A stretch of 64,000 bases of DNA. It comes from Adineta steineri. Its lineage: Eukaryota; Rotifera; Eurotatoria; Adinetida; Adinetidae. Both the position numbers and the translations under genes were made by a program. Under the pieces are notes generated by a model. The model had not been told where the DNA came from and did no database searches. It saw only the letters and a program-made list of their open reading frames with translations. The stretch lies in the NCBI GenBank assembly GCA_905250115.1, contig CAJNOI010000018.1, positions 186,001 to 250,000 of the forward strand, read 5' to 3'. Of the stretch, positions 12,064 through 25,626 are shown piece after piece (position 1 is the first letter of the stretch; each line of letters opens with the position of its first letter).

Positions 12064-12441
12064 TTCTAACTATTCGATTCAGATATATATATTACAAACA
12101 CAGTCAATTGTCAGTCTGAGGAAAATAATTAATCAAAACATGTTTTTTTTTCATTCGACTAATTAAATCATTTCTAATGTCAATCTTATAGGATAAATAT
12201 TCAATGAGATATATATGAAAAGAAAAACAACTCGCGCCAGCGAACTAAATATTGAAAAGATTTCCATTAGACTAAAATTATCTTTTTTATTATTTTGAAA
12301 TACAAAAAAACAAGAACGATAATTGCACGGCACAAAGACTAAATGAAAAATAGCGTGACCAACATGGCACTTATCTATCCTTATTTGTTCTTAAAAAAAT
12401 CACGCATAATACAAAGAAAGAAAGAAAGTAAATCAATTCAT
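12064..12441. other. intergenic
   Basis: 378 bp between two minus-strand genes. No coding signal or distinctive motif is visible. Confidence 0.5.
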
Positions 12442-13311
12442 CTAATCTAGTTCAGGTATATCAAGTGAATATTTTGGTTCTTCTTTTGTTAATTGTAAAA
12501 ATTCTTTTGTTGATGTTTCACGACGAACCCAATGTAAAACAATTTCTTGATCTGATGGACAAGATTTAACAAACGCATCAAGTTCATAAGCAGAATTAAG
12601 ATAACGCCATAACGATGAAAATTCATTTGGAATTGTTAAACCAAGAATATAATCCGACGCAACACGAATATGTTGTAATTTTGGCCATAATGAACAATCA
12701 AGACCTGTTATTTCATTTCCACAAATAAATTTTGTTCCTCGTTGTTCTAAAAATCGATTTATTTTTTCTAATTCATCTATTAATGGTTGTGGATTATTTG
12801 TTACATCTTTAATTAAATAAGTAAAACGTGTAAAAACATTGGATTGGATTTTAAATGCTTCAGCATCACGTAATGATAATTTAAAATTTGGATAGGATGA
12901 ATCAAGATAATCTTCAATATCATCAACATCATTTAAAACAATATCACCATGAACAAGTGTTGGTAATTTTTTCGATATTTCTTTAAATTCTTTGGGTGGA
13001 TTGGCACAATTTATTGTTATGACATCAAAACTAAAATCGTTATCAGCTTCACGTTTTATTAATAATTTAAGAAATACATCTTGACAAAATGGACATGCAC
13101 CTTTGGACCGACCATCTCGACCAGCTAAAAAACATAAATGATTATAATGTAAAAATATATGTAATTCTACCTTTAATGAATAAATGAAGTTTTTGATCAT
13201 CTCCATCATTTAATAAAGTGCGCTAAATAAAAAATAATTATCTATATTTTTGAATGTATTATGAAATAAACTCACTGCAACAAATTGTTCCTCATCACTA
13301 TCTTCTGCCAT
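12442..13311 (-). CDS. CLIC: chloride intracellular channel (CLIC/EXC-4 family)
   Basis: GST-fold protein that exists in soluble and membrane forms and acts in tubulogenesis and redox or ion functions. Three exons, 13276-13311, 13171-13222 and 12442-13124, encode 256 residues. Exon 1 gives MAEDSDEEQFVA. The glutaredoxin-like N-domain follows: KLHLFIKAGRDGRSKGACPF, with active-site CPFC, a two-Cys form (vertebrate CLICs have CPFS). The all-helical C-domain contains GTKFICGNEITGLDCSLWPK, LQHIRVAS, IPNEFSSLWRYLNSAYELDA and CPSDQEI, all diagnostic and close to the insect CLIC. Length matches the family (about 240-260). The upstream neighbour is 2.4 kb away on the other strand. Confidence 0.95.
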
Positions 13312-14428
13312 GTCTCACTATTTTCGTTTCTAATACGCGTACGAATGTGTTTGCGATGTGGGTAAAGAAAAAAATTAAAGTCACATGATGATAAAAAAAA
13401 AACTTCGACAAACAATTGTCTTTTTCTTTTCTTTTGTGTTCGATACACGAAGAGTACTTTCATCTGTATACTTAAACTCATGTGAAATGAGAATAAAAAA
13501 AAGAGACCGGTGAAGAATATGTAAAACAGCTTTTTTTAATATTCTTTGTCGTATATCTATTTAACTACATGTTGTTTCTACGTAAGAAAAAAAAAACCTC
13601 TGAGAAGTATATCTGTTCAATGATTATGGAATGAGGAAAAAAACTAAATTGATCTAGAAAAAGGATAATCATCGATATATACTTACCGAAAATGAAGGTT
13701 TACGATACATAATGAACAGTAGTCAAATGAAATGAATATAATGATAAGAGAGTCAGCGTAAATCGAGCGAAAAAAAACTGGATATTTAGAAGATATAATC
13801 ATCTATGTGTATATATATACTTTTGTATCAATCTGATTATAATACATTACTGATATATTGATTAAAACTTACTGAAATAGGACGAAATTGATTTGTATGA
13901 AGAATTGATTTTGGGAGAAGAATAACTTGCATTTGATTTTTATTGAGACAAAATATCTATCTATACATATAGAAGAATGCGGGATTTTTTGTAAATGTAT
14001 TCAAAATTAGATGTACATATAAACGGATGCAACTCATCTATTGAACATGATGTACACTTTCTCTTTACTTTGATATTTACTTGCGACTTCTCTTTTCTTT
14101 TTTCTCTCTCTCTCTTTTATTGGAAGTGATTAAAGCTCTTCTTTTCTTCTTCTATCCTTTCGTCCTCTGGACATCATTTGTTGGTACTTCTTTTTTTTTT
14201 CTTTTTCTTCCTTTCATTTTGACCATGTAGAATGATAATGATTGCATTGTGAATTGAGTTCGACACCTATTCGAAAAATAGAAAAACGAATGCTTACGAT
14301 ACGACTCCTTTTGTTTCATGATATGAAAGAATTTCATTTGGCCTTTGTCGACTATCGTACTGTACTAGATTATTCACCTTCACATTTAATACCACAACAA
14401 GAATATATCAAGTAAAATTTGAACACAA

Positions 14429-14474
<46 letters not shown>

Positions 14475-15775
14475 TGCACATTTGTACAAAGAATGAGTAA
14501 AAGGACAAATGAACTCATCTTATCACTTGCACATGTTGATGAAAAAGATTGATCGAAATGACAATAAGATGAACACTGTGATGATAATTCAACATGTAAG
14601 TTTTCTTATTAATATTAACTGAAAATTTGTCATTTGAATAATCTTTCATTATCAAAACAAAATCAAACTCTATAATTTACTAAAACTTCAAATGGTGATT
14701 ATCTTGATCAATATTGAACTAATAGTAGACTATACAATTTTTTTTTCTTAGATTGATTAGAGTAACAATGATTTGATATTTACTATATCATTTCACTTAA
14801 TCATCAAGATAAAAACATTGGATTAATTCATGATATGAAATTTTCTTTGTTTATGTGAGAAAAGAAGTAAATTAGATCTTGATGATTCATACGAGATGCA
14901 AACACGCACGCTTGATTTCAAAAAAAAAATTGAATATTTTCGAAAAAATTTTATTCAAAAGTATGAATGCAATCTTTTTTAAGTTGATTACATTATTATT
15001 GTTCGAGAAAAATAATATCACGTTTCAAAGATTACTGAAATTATAATTAGTAAAACCACACAAACTCATAAATTTGAAAAGGAAATTTACATAAAAATGG
15101 CAGTTCACCAAATGACTTTCTGATGAAAAAGACAACAGTCAATACGTAACTAACATCAAAATTTTTGACTTTTATTACTGATTACAGTCTGAACTGTTCG
15201 ATAATATCAAGTGCTGTTTTAAAAGTAAAATTTTCTGATGATTACTTAATGTTCGATCAAACAATTCAACCTATTAATGCATCGTTACTATGAAAGAATG
15301 GAAAAAAAACATAAATTGTTTTTTAAAATAGTTTTAGACAAGGACATATTGAATTTAATATTTCATCCAATTTCCCTAATCATTTAAAAAGTATTTTAAT
15401 CAAACGAAATTTTACATGAATAATCAACATATTGAGATCTGAAATATAAGTTGTTATTCTATTCCATAATTTTCATGACAAAAACATCTCTGAACGAATA
15501 ACAAAGAAAAAAAAAGGGTGTTATAGCAGCTGCTTGCCTGATGATTAAGTAAACATACGTTCTTTTGTATACACACAAAATCTCGCTTTTTCTCGTCATC
15601 TTTCGAACTTTTTTTATTCCGTTGAGTCAATGTCATTTTTTTCTTAATTTTTTTATCGCCCACATTCACTGTTTGTATACATTGTTTCACAACAACAAGT
15701 GCATAAAACGAAAAGTCGTTGAAACAATCAAAATTCTTTTTACATCTCAATTTTTAACAAAATTTATTATTAATA
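13312..15775. other. intergenic between divergent CLIC and PLAC8 genes
   Basis: 2.46 kb, AT-rich, with a (TG)n tract. It should contain both promoters. I see no additional gene. Confidence 0.5.
14432..14465. repeat. (TG)n microsatellite
   Basis: About 17 TG units. Confidence 0.95.
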
Positions 15776-16366
15776 ATGGTGTAAGATAAAAATTTCTTAA
15801 TATCCAATAATGATGATATATATAAATTGATTATCTTTAGAACTGTACAAACACAACCAACTGGAAATGTTTGGGATTTTGAAAATGAATGGAGTACAGC
15901 TGTATGTGGTTGTTGTTATGATGTTGGAGTTTGTAAGATGATGATGATAATAAATCATAAAAATTCTTACAAAAAAAATTTAGGTTGTAGAGCTCATTGG
16001 TGTTTTCCTTGTTTTATGTGTCAATTACACGCACGTACTAATGAATGTTTATGTACAGGATGTTTACCAGGAGGTAAGTCGATTAAATTAAAAATAATAA
16101 ATATATTTATTTGTTTGTATGATTTTTTTATAGGAAATACAGGATTAAGAACTAAAATTCGAACAGGTTTTCGAATTCGGGTATGACGCGAAGGAAAAGA
16201 ACGAATATTTATTTTTTCGTTCTTCAAAATGTAAATAATATAATATTTATAATCTTTTTTTTTCTTGTTTTAGGGAGGAGTAGGTGGTGATGCATTTATC
16301 ATGTGTTTTTTTCCATGTTGTGGTGCTATACAAATGTATAATGAACTCGAATTTCAAGGACTATGA
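15776..16366 (+). CDS. PLAC8 (Cys-rich) family protein
   Basis: Small Cys-rich protein of the PLAC8/cornifelin group; members sit at membranes and are linked to metal handling or growth control. Five exons, 15776-15780, 15841-15932, 15984-16073, 16134-16180 and 16274-16366, encode 108 residues. The first coding exon is only 5 nt (ATGGT), so the start reads MVTVQTQPTG. The PLAC8 pattern is clear: WSTAVCGCCYDVGVCCRAHW, CFPCFMCQLHARTNECLC, then GLRTKIRTGFRI and the tail GDAFIMCFFPCCGAIQMYNE. Length matches the family. It lies 197 bp upstream of the K+ channel start on the same strand. The tiny first exon is my choice because the splice sites are good and the phase fits. Confidence 0.88.
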
Positions 16367-16563
16367 TACATCAATGCATATAAAATTATTCTTTTCTTTT
16401 TTCTTATAAATTGATAATAAATAAGTCTCAGTATGAGGGAGCACATGATTTTTTTTTATGCATGAATGATTTATCGATAGTAAGAGTGACTATGAAAAAG
16501 GAAAAGAAGACGACGTAATGATCACAAAAAAATGTATTGATATTTGGTATATATATATTAGTG

Positions 16564-17750
16564 ATGGTTTCGTTTTTTAAGTCAAAAAGTTTATGGGAAC
16601 CAGATAGACTTGTATGTAAATCAGGTCGTGTTGATATTTTTATACAAAATCGACCTATTGTTTGGAGTCGTACATGTGCAGATTGGTATTCAAATTTAAT
16701 TTCAGCTTCATGGATATCAGTATTAGCGTTAATCATGGCAGTATTTCTAATAAGTTGGACATTATTTGCTCTTGTTTGGTATGTTATTGCTTTTTACAAT
16801 GGAGATTTTCAACCTGATCATCTTCGACCAAATACTGATCATCGTCCATGTCTTGTTAATGTTGGAAATAGTTTTTTAGCTTTTTTTCTTTTTTCATTAG
16901 AAACTCAACATACAATTGGTTATGGATATAGACATGTTAATGATGAATGTAAAGCAGGAGTTATTCTATTAATGATTCAATCGGCATGTGGTGCACTTAT
17001 AACAATTTATGTTGGTGGAATTGTTTTTAATAAATTAGCGCGACCAAAACAAAGAATGAAAGTATTAACATTTAGTGAAAGAGCAGTAGTTGCACCACGT
17101 GATGGACAATTATGTTTTATGTTTAAAGTTGGTATGTTATAAATTCAGATAAAAAAAAATAATCTAGATCATTATTTAATATTTTTCTAGGAAGTAATAT
17201 TATTACTCAATTAACACGTCCTGCTATACGAGTTATTTATTATAAATTACAACCAACACAATCAGGTGATGTTATACCAGTTGAAAACTTTGATATGGCT
17301 GTACATCCTTCAAATACAAATTTAATGTTATTATGTCCATTAGTTATTGAACATAAAATCGATCAATCATCACCACTTTATCCAATATCACCAATAAAAC
17401 TTTATAATTCGGAAGGTAATGGTTCTGATGCATTTGAAGTTGTTGTTATTATTGAAGGAACAATGGAGTCAACAGGTGATGCATGTCAATATCGAACTAG
17501 TTATAAACCAAGAGAAATTCTTTGGGGTTTTCGTTTTAAACAAACTAGTTTTACATTTGAAGATGGAAAAATAAATTTTGATATGACATCATTTGAAGAA
17601 TTTGAACCAGTTAATATGGATATTTATATTGGAAAAGGTAAAGGACCAAAATTATTTGCACCTGTTTTATCACATAAAATTCATCGACGAAGGAGACGAA
17701 AAAGAAGATCGACTCAAGAACATGAATCGCCTGTACGCGTTAATGCATGA
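16564..17750 (+). CDS. KCNJ: inward-rectifier K+ channel (Kir)
   Basis: Two-transmembrane K+ channel subunit, two exons (16564-17131, 17191-17750), 375 residues. Order: N-terminal cytoplasmic segment; M1 (about WISVLALIMAVFLISWTLFA); pore with filter GYG in SLETQHTIGYGYR, flanked by the two conserved Cys of the external disulfide; M2 (about GVILLMIQSACGALITIYVG); and the cytoplasmic immunoglobulin-like domain (LTFSERAVVAPRDGQLCF, then FKVGSN). The start is the first ATG (MVSFFKSKSLWEPDRL). Two positions differ from Kir2: the residue two before the filter's Ile is His (Thr in Kir2), and the M2 residue that is Asp in strong rectifiers aligns with Thr, predicting weak rectification (inference). 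The C-terminus ends in an Arg/Lys tail. Confidence 0.95.
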
Positions 17751-19486
17751 TTATTTTCTATAAATCCTAGTTTATTTTTAATAAAAGAATCACACTAGTT
17801 TTAATGAGAATTACAATGAAATATTCTTTAGTTTTATAATATAAGAAATATATATATATATTTTTTTGTGATTTATTAGTTAAATTCAATTGATATTTTT
17901 CAAAAAGAATAAATAATAATAATAAAATGTTGTTTATATCGTCTAGTAAAAAGAGAAAAAAAAATTATTAATCTTAAAAGTACATAATAAAACCTTCGAT
18001 ATGAGTAGTCGATCATATACCTTCATTGATTAATATCATTATATGATATGTGAAATATGACAAGGTCAACGAACGAAAAATTTTCGTATGACAATATATT
18101 GAAGTATCTTCTAGATTTCGCAATTTTATAGATTTATGGCTTTTCAGATTTCGAATATTTTTTATCCATCTTTAAGCAATACTTTCACCACTTAAACTTA
18201 CACTTTCACCTAATCTACACAAATTCATTCTTTTTTCATTTTTTAATTCCTTGCAGTAATGCATGTCGAGTGTTTTTCAACAATGACAAACGAAATCGTA
18301 TGCGAATAGAAATAATTGCAGCTGTATTAAAAATTCAGAAATTTATGAATTTCTCCTATCCAAATTAGAGCTATTAAAAATTATTTATTCTAACTAGAAA
18401 TGTTATACTAAGGAGCAGCATGTGAATCAATAGAGAAATATGCTATTGATAAATTTTGTTTATTGAATTATTTATGTCTTCCTGTGTGTTTTATGTTCTA
18501 CGGTTTCATTTAAATATATTTCATAAAGATAAACAATAACATTATTGGCAATCTGATGAGAAAAAAACGCACTGCAAAACAATCAAAACTGACCCTAAAA
18601 ACTCGGGACTTTATCCAATGATGTATTTATATACAGATCAAGTTATAAAAATACATAATTGACCAAACAATACATTTGATGAAATTAGAAACGCTCTAAC
18701 ATAATAGATGTTCTTAGTTTTTTCTTCTTCAATCATGGTTATTGTACTCGATTTACCATCCATAATCGACCTATACAGTCAAGCACTCAGGATAATAAGT
18801 ATAATGTGGTGATAATGAAACCATTTTTATAAATCTGATGTGTTATTCGCCAAATAATGACAGCAATGTTTGATAACACATTGTTTTTTATCACTTTGAA
18901 TGATTCCTAGGTCAGTGATCAGTATATATTTTCAATTCTTATGAGGAATTTGTAATCAATCTTAATCTATATTAAAAAATATTTTAATAATGTCTCGATT
19001 TTTATCTATTTTCTAGAAAGAAAGCAATGTTATTATAATACAAATGCAAATATTAATCATTTACGGAAAGGATACGAATAAACACTCGGTATTAATGTGT
19101 TTCGGTTAATAAGAATTGTCTGATCTTATCAGTAATGACAGATTTGATATAAGTTAATGATAAGTTAGAAGAACTATATGGGTAACGTAATTTATCATTT
19201 ATGTTATGGCTCATTGAAAATTTTTACAGTTCAAATCATCTTCATTATCAACTTAAATATATTGAGCATTAATTATTCATCTAAACGTATTTAATATAGA
19301 TGCAATCAAAAAACATTCCTATAAACTTTTACATTTTAGTACATAAAGCAAATATTATTAGAAAAAAAAAGAGAAATTCAACAGCAAACACACGCACACA
19401 AGGAGTATTTTTCTTGTCATAACAAGATTTATATTCTATAGAGTGTCATAATAACAAATACAAAAAAAAAGAAAAGAAAGAGTGTA
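17751..19486. other. intergenic (convergent 3' ends)
   Basis: 1.7 kb between the Kir stop and the zinc-finger stop. AT-rich, with no gene or strong motif seen. Confidence 0.5.
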
Positions 19487-21848
19487 TCATGCAGAAGTAT
19501 CAGCTAAAACAGGTTTTAATCTTAAATTAATTTTGACTTGTTTAGTGACTCGTCGAACAACAGGTAAATAAACCATACATGGTACAAATGTATGAGAAAA
19601 TTTTGGATCTTCACTTTCAAGTAAAAACGGTTGTAGACCAGCATTTGTTTCTCCGGAAGAAGAATTTAATCGTTTAGTTGTATTATTATTATCTGTTGAT
19701 GATTGACTTAAACTTCTTTTACGTTTTAATTGATCAATATTTCCATCAGACTCATCATCTAACTGTTCGGAATTTGCAAGTGATAAAAATGGATTCGCAT
19801 TTTCATTCATTGATGATGCTGTTTTCATAAATTGTATTAATGTTTGATAGGCTGGATCCGATGTATCATTATGTATTGTTTGCATATGAAATAAATATAA
19901 ATATTTTGCTGAGAAATCTTTTTTACATAATGAACAATAACTATCTGAATTATCAATATTTTCATTTAATTGTTCCGTTGTTTCATTATTTGTTATACCA
20001 TGTACTTTAGCTAAGATAGACAAAAAAAACAGTTCATATATAAATTTCTTTTGTTTTATTTTTACCTTTATGAGTTTTGAGGAAATATTTATTACAAACT
20101 TGTTTATTGCATATTTCACATACAACTCTATCAGCCATTTTCGCCGAAAAAAATGAATCATTAACAATTCCATAAGATGTTTGAGATGTTTGGCCAGTAG
20201 CTAATTTTTGAGCAAGTTGACTACTTGTATCAACAAATGGTGGTAAAAATCCAAGATTATTCGATGATAATATTGGTGATGGTGTTGATACAATTTTTTT
20301 ATTTTTTTCATTCGGATGAAATGTATTCATATGCATACGAAAAAGTGATTTATTACGAAATTCTTGTTCACATATATTACAACGACGAACTGGCCGTTGT
20401 GTCGAAGTTTTTGGTGACATTGATGATTTAATAGTTATATTAGGTGATGACGGAATAGGAAAAAGACTTTTAATATCTGATGGGCCTGGATAAAATGGAT
20501 TTAATAAAAGTGTATTTGAAGAATTTGATGGAACTAATATAATAACAAAAAATTCGATCAAAATTTTTCTATAAAACAAGTTGGTCAAGTTAAAACTTAA
20601 CTTGACCAAAAAATATTTACTTTGAATAGACGATGATCGATTTGAATTTGTTTTAATTGGACTTTCATTCGTACTTTTTTGTAAAGATTTTATATAATCT
20701 GTATAAACACCATGACATTCACCTTTATGTTTCTAAAAAAACAAAAATAAATTGTGCTCATTAAGGAATATACTGTTTATTTTTCTCTTTTCAATAAACA
20801 TTGATATGTGAATTGAAATTCATTCGTTTGCGCTTCTGAATAAATAAGCTTATTAAAAGTCAGATAAGCTCTTCTCTCTCCCTCTCCTCGTTTCAATATG
20901 TCTATATACACTCAACTATTAATACAATGTCTTCTTTCTTCTTTTCTTTTCAATATTTATATTAGAACATCGACAAAAAAGAAAATATCGATTCGCCTTA
21001 GATAAAGAAAAATTAAACATCACATTTCTAAACAAAGTAATCTCGACAAATATAGGAATTTAACTTACACGAAGATAATATTTATTACAAAAATGTTTTT
21101 GACAAATCTAAATAGACGAAAAAAAATATATTTTTATTAAATAAAATTTTTCATTTTGTTTTTTTTACTTCACAATAATCTTCACTAGTTTTTTCCGGTA
21201 TTTTAGTATTATTAATAGGAGATGATTGTTGATTAGTCATTAAAGATATTGATTGTTCATTTGATAAACATGGTGATGGTGGAGACAAAGATACATTAAC
21301 ATTATCATTTGTTTCTGTTAATGATAATGGTGAAACCATATTTAATCCTCCATGTTTTTTAGCAAAATGTGTTTTAAGAAAATATTTATTACAAAATGAA
21401 CGTTCACATAAATTACAATAAGCTTCTTGTTGTTGTCGAGGATTATTGTTATTGCTAGTAGTAGTAGTAGTAGTAGCAGGAGGAGTTGTAATATATTCTT
21501 TTGTTAAATCTATTTAATGAAAAAAAAATTTTTTAATTAATTATTAAATAATATATCATACCAGTAGTTAATTCTTGTTGAGGAATCGCCTCTTCGTCCT
21601 CATTTGTAACACTAGAAGAAGAAAAAAATAAGATAAAAATGTTTTTTTTTTGTTAAATTAATCTACCGATTTGGTTTAAATTGTTTTCTTCGATTTGCTG
21701 ATTTAAATAATTCATTATTCGTTATTTTATTATTTGATATTGATAAATCATTAATTTCATCTTCTTTTACAGTTAAATTATTATTATCACTAATCATGAT
21801 TGAATCTTCGTTTTTCAATTTGTTATATTCGTCTTCAATGATCATCAT
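19487..21848 (-). CDS. five-finger C2H2 zinc-finger protein, unusual repeated finger type
   Basis: Seven exons, 21667-21848, 21562-21611, 21169-21509, 21069-21107, 20621-20732, 20066-20533 and 19487-20010, encode 571 residues. Five C2H2-type fingers are spread along the chain: AYCNLCERSFCNKYFLKTH, DYCEICQKHFCNKYYLRKH, RRCNICEQEFRNKSLFRMH, VVCEICNKQVCNKYFLKTH and SYCSLCKKDFSAKYLYLFH. Fingers 1, 2 and 4 share the core FCNKYFLKTH (with small changes), i.e. an extra Cys after the first Cys pair and an HG end. Finger 2 is split over three exons. The N-terminus is acidic; linkers are Ser/Thr/Asn/Gln-rich; the C-terminus (SHTFVPCMVYLPVVRRVTKQ) looks structured. Likely a nuclear nucleic-acid-binding protein. 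I cannot assign a named ortholog. The start at 21848 is the first ATG of two in tandem. Confidence 0.8.
20581..20609. repeat. perfect hairpin beside a splice donor
   Basis: 13-bp perfect arms (TTGGTCAAGTTAA / TTAACTTGACCAA) around a 3-nt loop. It lies in the 87-bp intron 20534-20620 of the zinc-finger gene, ending 11 nt from the donor. Confidence 0.9.
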
Positions 21849-24827
21849 CAAGCAAAAAGAGAAAAAAAATGATGAGATAAAGAATAGAGAGAGAGAAAAA
21901 ATAAAGAAGAAGATATATGTACAACAGGATACGAGAAGAAGGAAGATTTATTAGTTTTGTTCTATATGAGGATGAGAAAAAGCAAACTCTCTCTCTCCCT
22001 CTCTTGCAATCGTTTCTCATCTATTTATTGGTACTACTAGAAGCAAAACGCGAGACGCCCATCTTTTTTTTCTTTTTCTTTCGAAATCAAACAACCCCGT
22101 TGGCTCATCATCATTATCGTCTAACAGGCACGCGTTATACTGCTGCCCGATATTTTCATATATATATATGTGTATAAGGAAAAAAAAACACGTATATTGA
22201 AAGAACAAACAGAAGCAACATATAGATCTAATTGAAAAATGAGACAGAAGATGATCAACATCTGGTTTATTCTTCTTGTTGTTGTTTTTGAAAAAGAAGA
22301 AGAACAAGATCAAAAGATCGAATTCGTAAAATTCTTCGATGATATTATCAAGAAAGAAAAAAAAAGTCGTTAGTAGAAGAATAAATTAGGTTAAGATAAA
22401 GAAGAAAATCATTTTATATAAAAGATCTTATCTATCTTAAGGAAATATCTTCAACATATGTGATAAATCAGATAATTTAAGTAGAAACAAATTTCTCCTT
22501 CTTTCTCTCTTTTATACCAGAAAAACAAATAAATCTTGTTTTTTTTCTCGTGACATAATAATATTCCTTTTCTTATTCTATAATCATATCCATTGATATA
22601 TCATTTCTTCAAATATCTCCCCATACGACTTGTATCATAGACTATGTGATGCAACAATGAATCAGACCAAAGAATAACGTATAGATATACACATATTATA
22701 GATGAAGATATTCTTTTTCCTTTTTTTTTCTCGATGAATAAGAAGAAAGAGCAATGGACTAATATAGCATGTCTTATTTGATGATACAAATAATAAATCT
22801 TGGAAAACAAGCAATCACTTCAACAAAATGAAAACATAACAGACAGAAAGGAAAAAAAGGCTTAATCGAATGTTTATTTAAAGCAATCAAGCGAACTGAT
22901 GATGGACAACGTTCGATGGGTCTTCTTCTTCTTTTGCTGATAAATAATCAACTTTTAACGGTTCATCTCTTGCTATTTGAGAATTATTAGAACAATATGA
23001 TAGCGGAAGAAGACAAACGTTTCTTGTTTTAAATTAACTATACATATGAACAAATTTTATTATATGTATTCATCGAAGAATTAAACTAACTTTTTGTATT
23101 CATAGTACATATATTCAATCGATCGTTCTTTTAATCAAACGACTCATTTTCTATTTGATAGCAGCAGCAGCAGTAACAGAACAAACGTTTCAATTTCCGT
23201 TTCTTGTTGTTTACAATCGATCAATATACTGTTTTAGATATATATATAAGATCGATTCATAGCATATGTGAGAAAATGAAAGTAACGCCCATTTCTTTTC
23301 TATATACAGAAAAACTATCACATCTATGATACTTTTTCTTTCTGAAGTTCTAAGAAGAAAAAAAATAATTAAAAAATTCTTAAATAATATATATTGATAA
23401 TAATACACTCGAAAATCTTATATATATTCTCAACACATTTTCAATAGAAAAGAAACACAAACTATAACAAATAAATTACAATATACATACAACACTTGAC
23501 TTTCGTTGTAGTTAAAATCATTCTAGTACCATATTTATTCTCATAGATTATACTTATATAAAATCGAGTAAAAGAGTATATACATTTTTTTTATGTGAAT
23601 TCTCTATTTTTGAATATATAAAAAAAAAACTCGAAGAACAAGAAAAAAAGACGATTATCGTCTACAAAAATCGATGAATTTACTCTCTTTTTTTTGTGCA
23701 TAGAATAGTAAAAGAGCATGATTCAATTTTGACTCTTTCTTCTTTTTTTTCTCATTTGAAAATAAACATCATTTAGGCTCTCTCCTTTTTACTTATACAC
23801 ACACCTGTGTATGTCAACGAACGATATTACATCTCGTGTTAGTTATTATTAATTTTTTTTCTCCTTTTTTTCCTCCTCCTTCTCCTCCTTTCTGTACACA
23901 TCATATTTCGAGAACAAAAAAATCAAATAGTTTAATATGTACTTCATATGAATTTATAATTGGTAATGTTTATTTATTCTTATATATATATGTATTTCAA
24001 TCAACATTTGTATTAATCTCATGATTGAAAAGAGAGAAAAGAAAATGTTTAAAAACTTTAAGTAAAATATATTTCATGTATATTTGAATAACGATGAAAT
24101 AAAAAAAAAACGAAGAAATTCTGCCGATAACAGGTGCCATTTTATTAGAACGGTATAAATATCGACAACCATACTAGAGAATGAATTTGACATTTTCTAG
24201 GCAAGAAAGAGAACGGCCTTTAATGGCTGATTTTTATTTTTTCAAAACGACAGAAAGAGACAGCAATGATTATGCTAACATATATATATATATATGTACT
24301 TTGCAACAGTATAGGTATTTAATCGTAAACTAACATGATTAATATCAAAAAGATTGAATAACAAAAAAAAAAAGATTTAGTACGGCATATCTATTTTTAA
24401 AAGCAACATAGGCACAATTATACAAAGAAGTTCAATATTCTAATACTTGAATATTTCGGTAGATGAGAATATCTTTCGGTTTTTTTCTGATGTTTGCAAA
24501 ATGCAATATTGTGACATTTACTATGAATGATAACGAGAAAAAGAATTATTTTTCTATAAAATATGCGTTAAAAAAAACGAAATAAGTATATAATGACATC
24601 ATTAATACTTGAATGATGAATAAATGAATATATTCACAATAAATTTTCTTTTTAAAAATTGATTTAATACATTAAATTTTTTTGAGAATATATTATGTGT
24701 CTGTTGATAACTCGTCTTTTTCTCAGATTTTATCTCGAACTCATGACCGTTATCTTTTAGTTTTTCAAGATGAGTTGTGTCTCGCTAAATCTTCACATTG
24801 TTTTCATACAAAAATATTTCGTATACT
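21849..24827. other. intergenic between divergent zinc-finger and tetraspanin genes
   Basis: Nearly 3 kb with T/A-rich and CT-rich runs. It should hold two promoters. I see no gene that can be supported. Confidence 0.5.
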
Positions 24828-25626
24828 ATGGCTCGTCTCTCTTGTGGAATAGAAGTTACATGTATAGTTTTATTTGCGTTGAACATAACGTTTCTTGCTT
24901 TTGGTTTTTGTTTGGTTGGTTTTGGTACTTATATCAAAGTGAGCAAAAAATTTGATATTGCTTTATCAGAACATATCAGTACAGCGATTATTGGTGGAGA
25001 AGCAATAGAAACTGCTGGTGTCATTTTGATCATTGTAGGTGTTTTTACAGTACTTTTATCTGCATTTGGTTGTTTGGGTAAGTAAAAAGTAAAATAATAG
25101 ATTAAACTAATTCTATATTATAGGTGCACTATTGAAAAATAGAATATTCCTTTATTTATATGGAATCATTCTTAGTATTTTAATACTTTTGGAATTAGCG
25201 GCATTTATAATTATGATGAGTTCACGTGTTCGTATACGCGATAGTTATCATTCTGGTCTTTGGAGAGTATTTACTAATGCATATGGTAATAATCGACCAG
25301 ATTTAATTGCAGCTGTTGAAGAGCTTGAACGTGAATTTAAATGTTGTGGTGTATATGGTTTCAGTGATTATTTCCAAGTTCTCCAAAAAATACCATCATC
25401 ATGTTATTTAGATCAATCATTCACTCAACCTATATTTGGAAAAGGTTGTGCTGATGCTTTTATTGATTGGATGTGGGATGAAGTACCAATACTTAGTGGT
25501 ATAGTTGCTGCAATATTAATTATTGAGATTTTTGGAGTTATCACCTCATTTGCAATGGCTGCTGCTGTTTCACATTATTCCTACGGAAGACTTGATGGCA
25601 AAAAATTTCATGAAACAGCCGTCTGA
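24828..25626 (+). CDS. tetraspanin (tandem copy A)
   Basis: Four-pass membrane organiser, two exons (24828-25077, 25124-25626), 250 residues. TM1 is about CIVLFALNITFLAFGFCLVG, TM2 lies in GVILIIVGVFTVLLSAFGCL, TM3 in GIILSILILLELAAFIIMMS and TM4 in ILSGIVAAILIIEIFGVITS. The large extracellular loop carries the diagnostic CCG (EFKCCGVYGFSDY) and two further Cys (SSCY, KGCADAF), i.e. the four-Cys class. The single intron splits the Gly codon after FGCLG at the end of TM2. A paralog with the same intron and the same 250-nt first exon follows 726 bp downstream. Confidence 0.95.

Noticed and set aside
21835..22313. Overlapping open frames on both strands upstream of the zinc-finger gene.
   Set aside because: Low-complexity T/A and CT runs; no domain, no matching splice partners.
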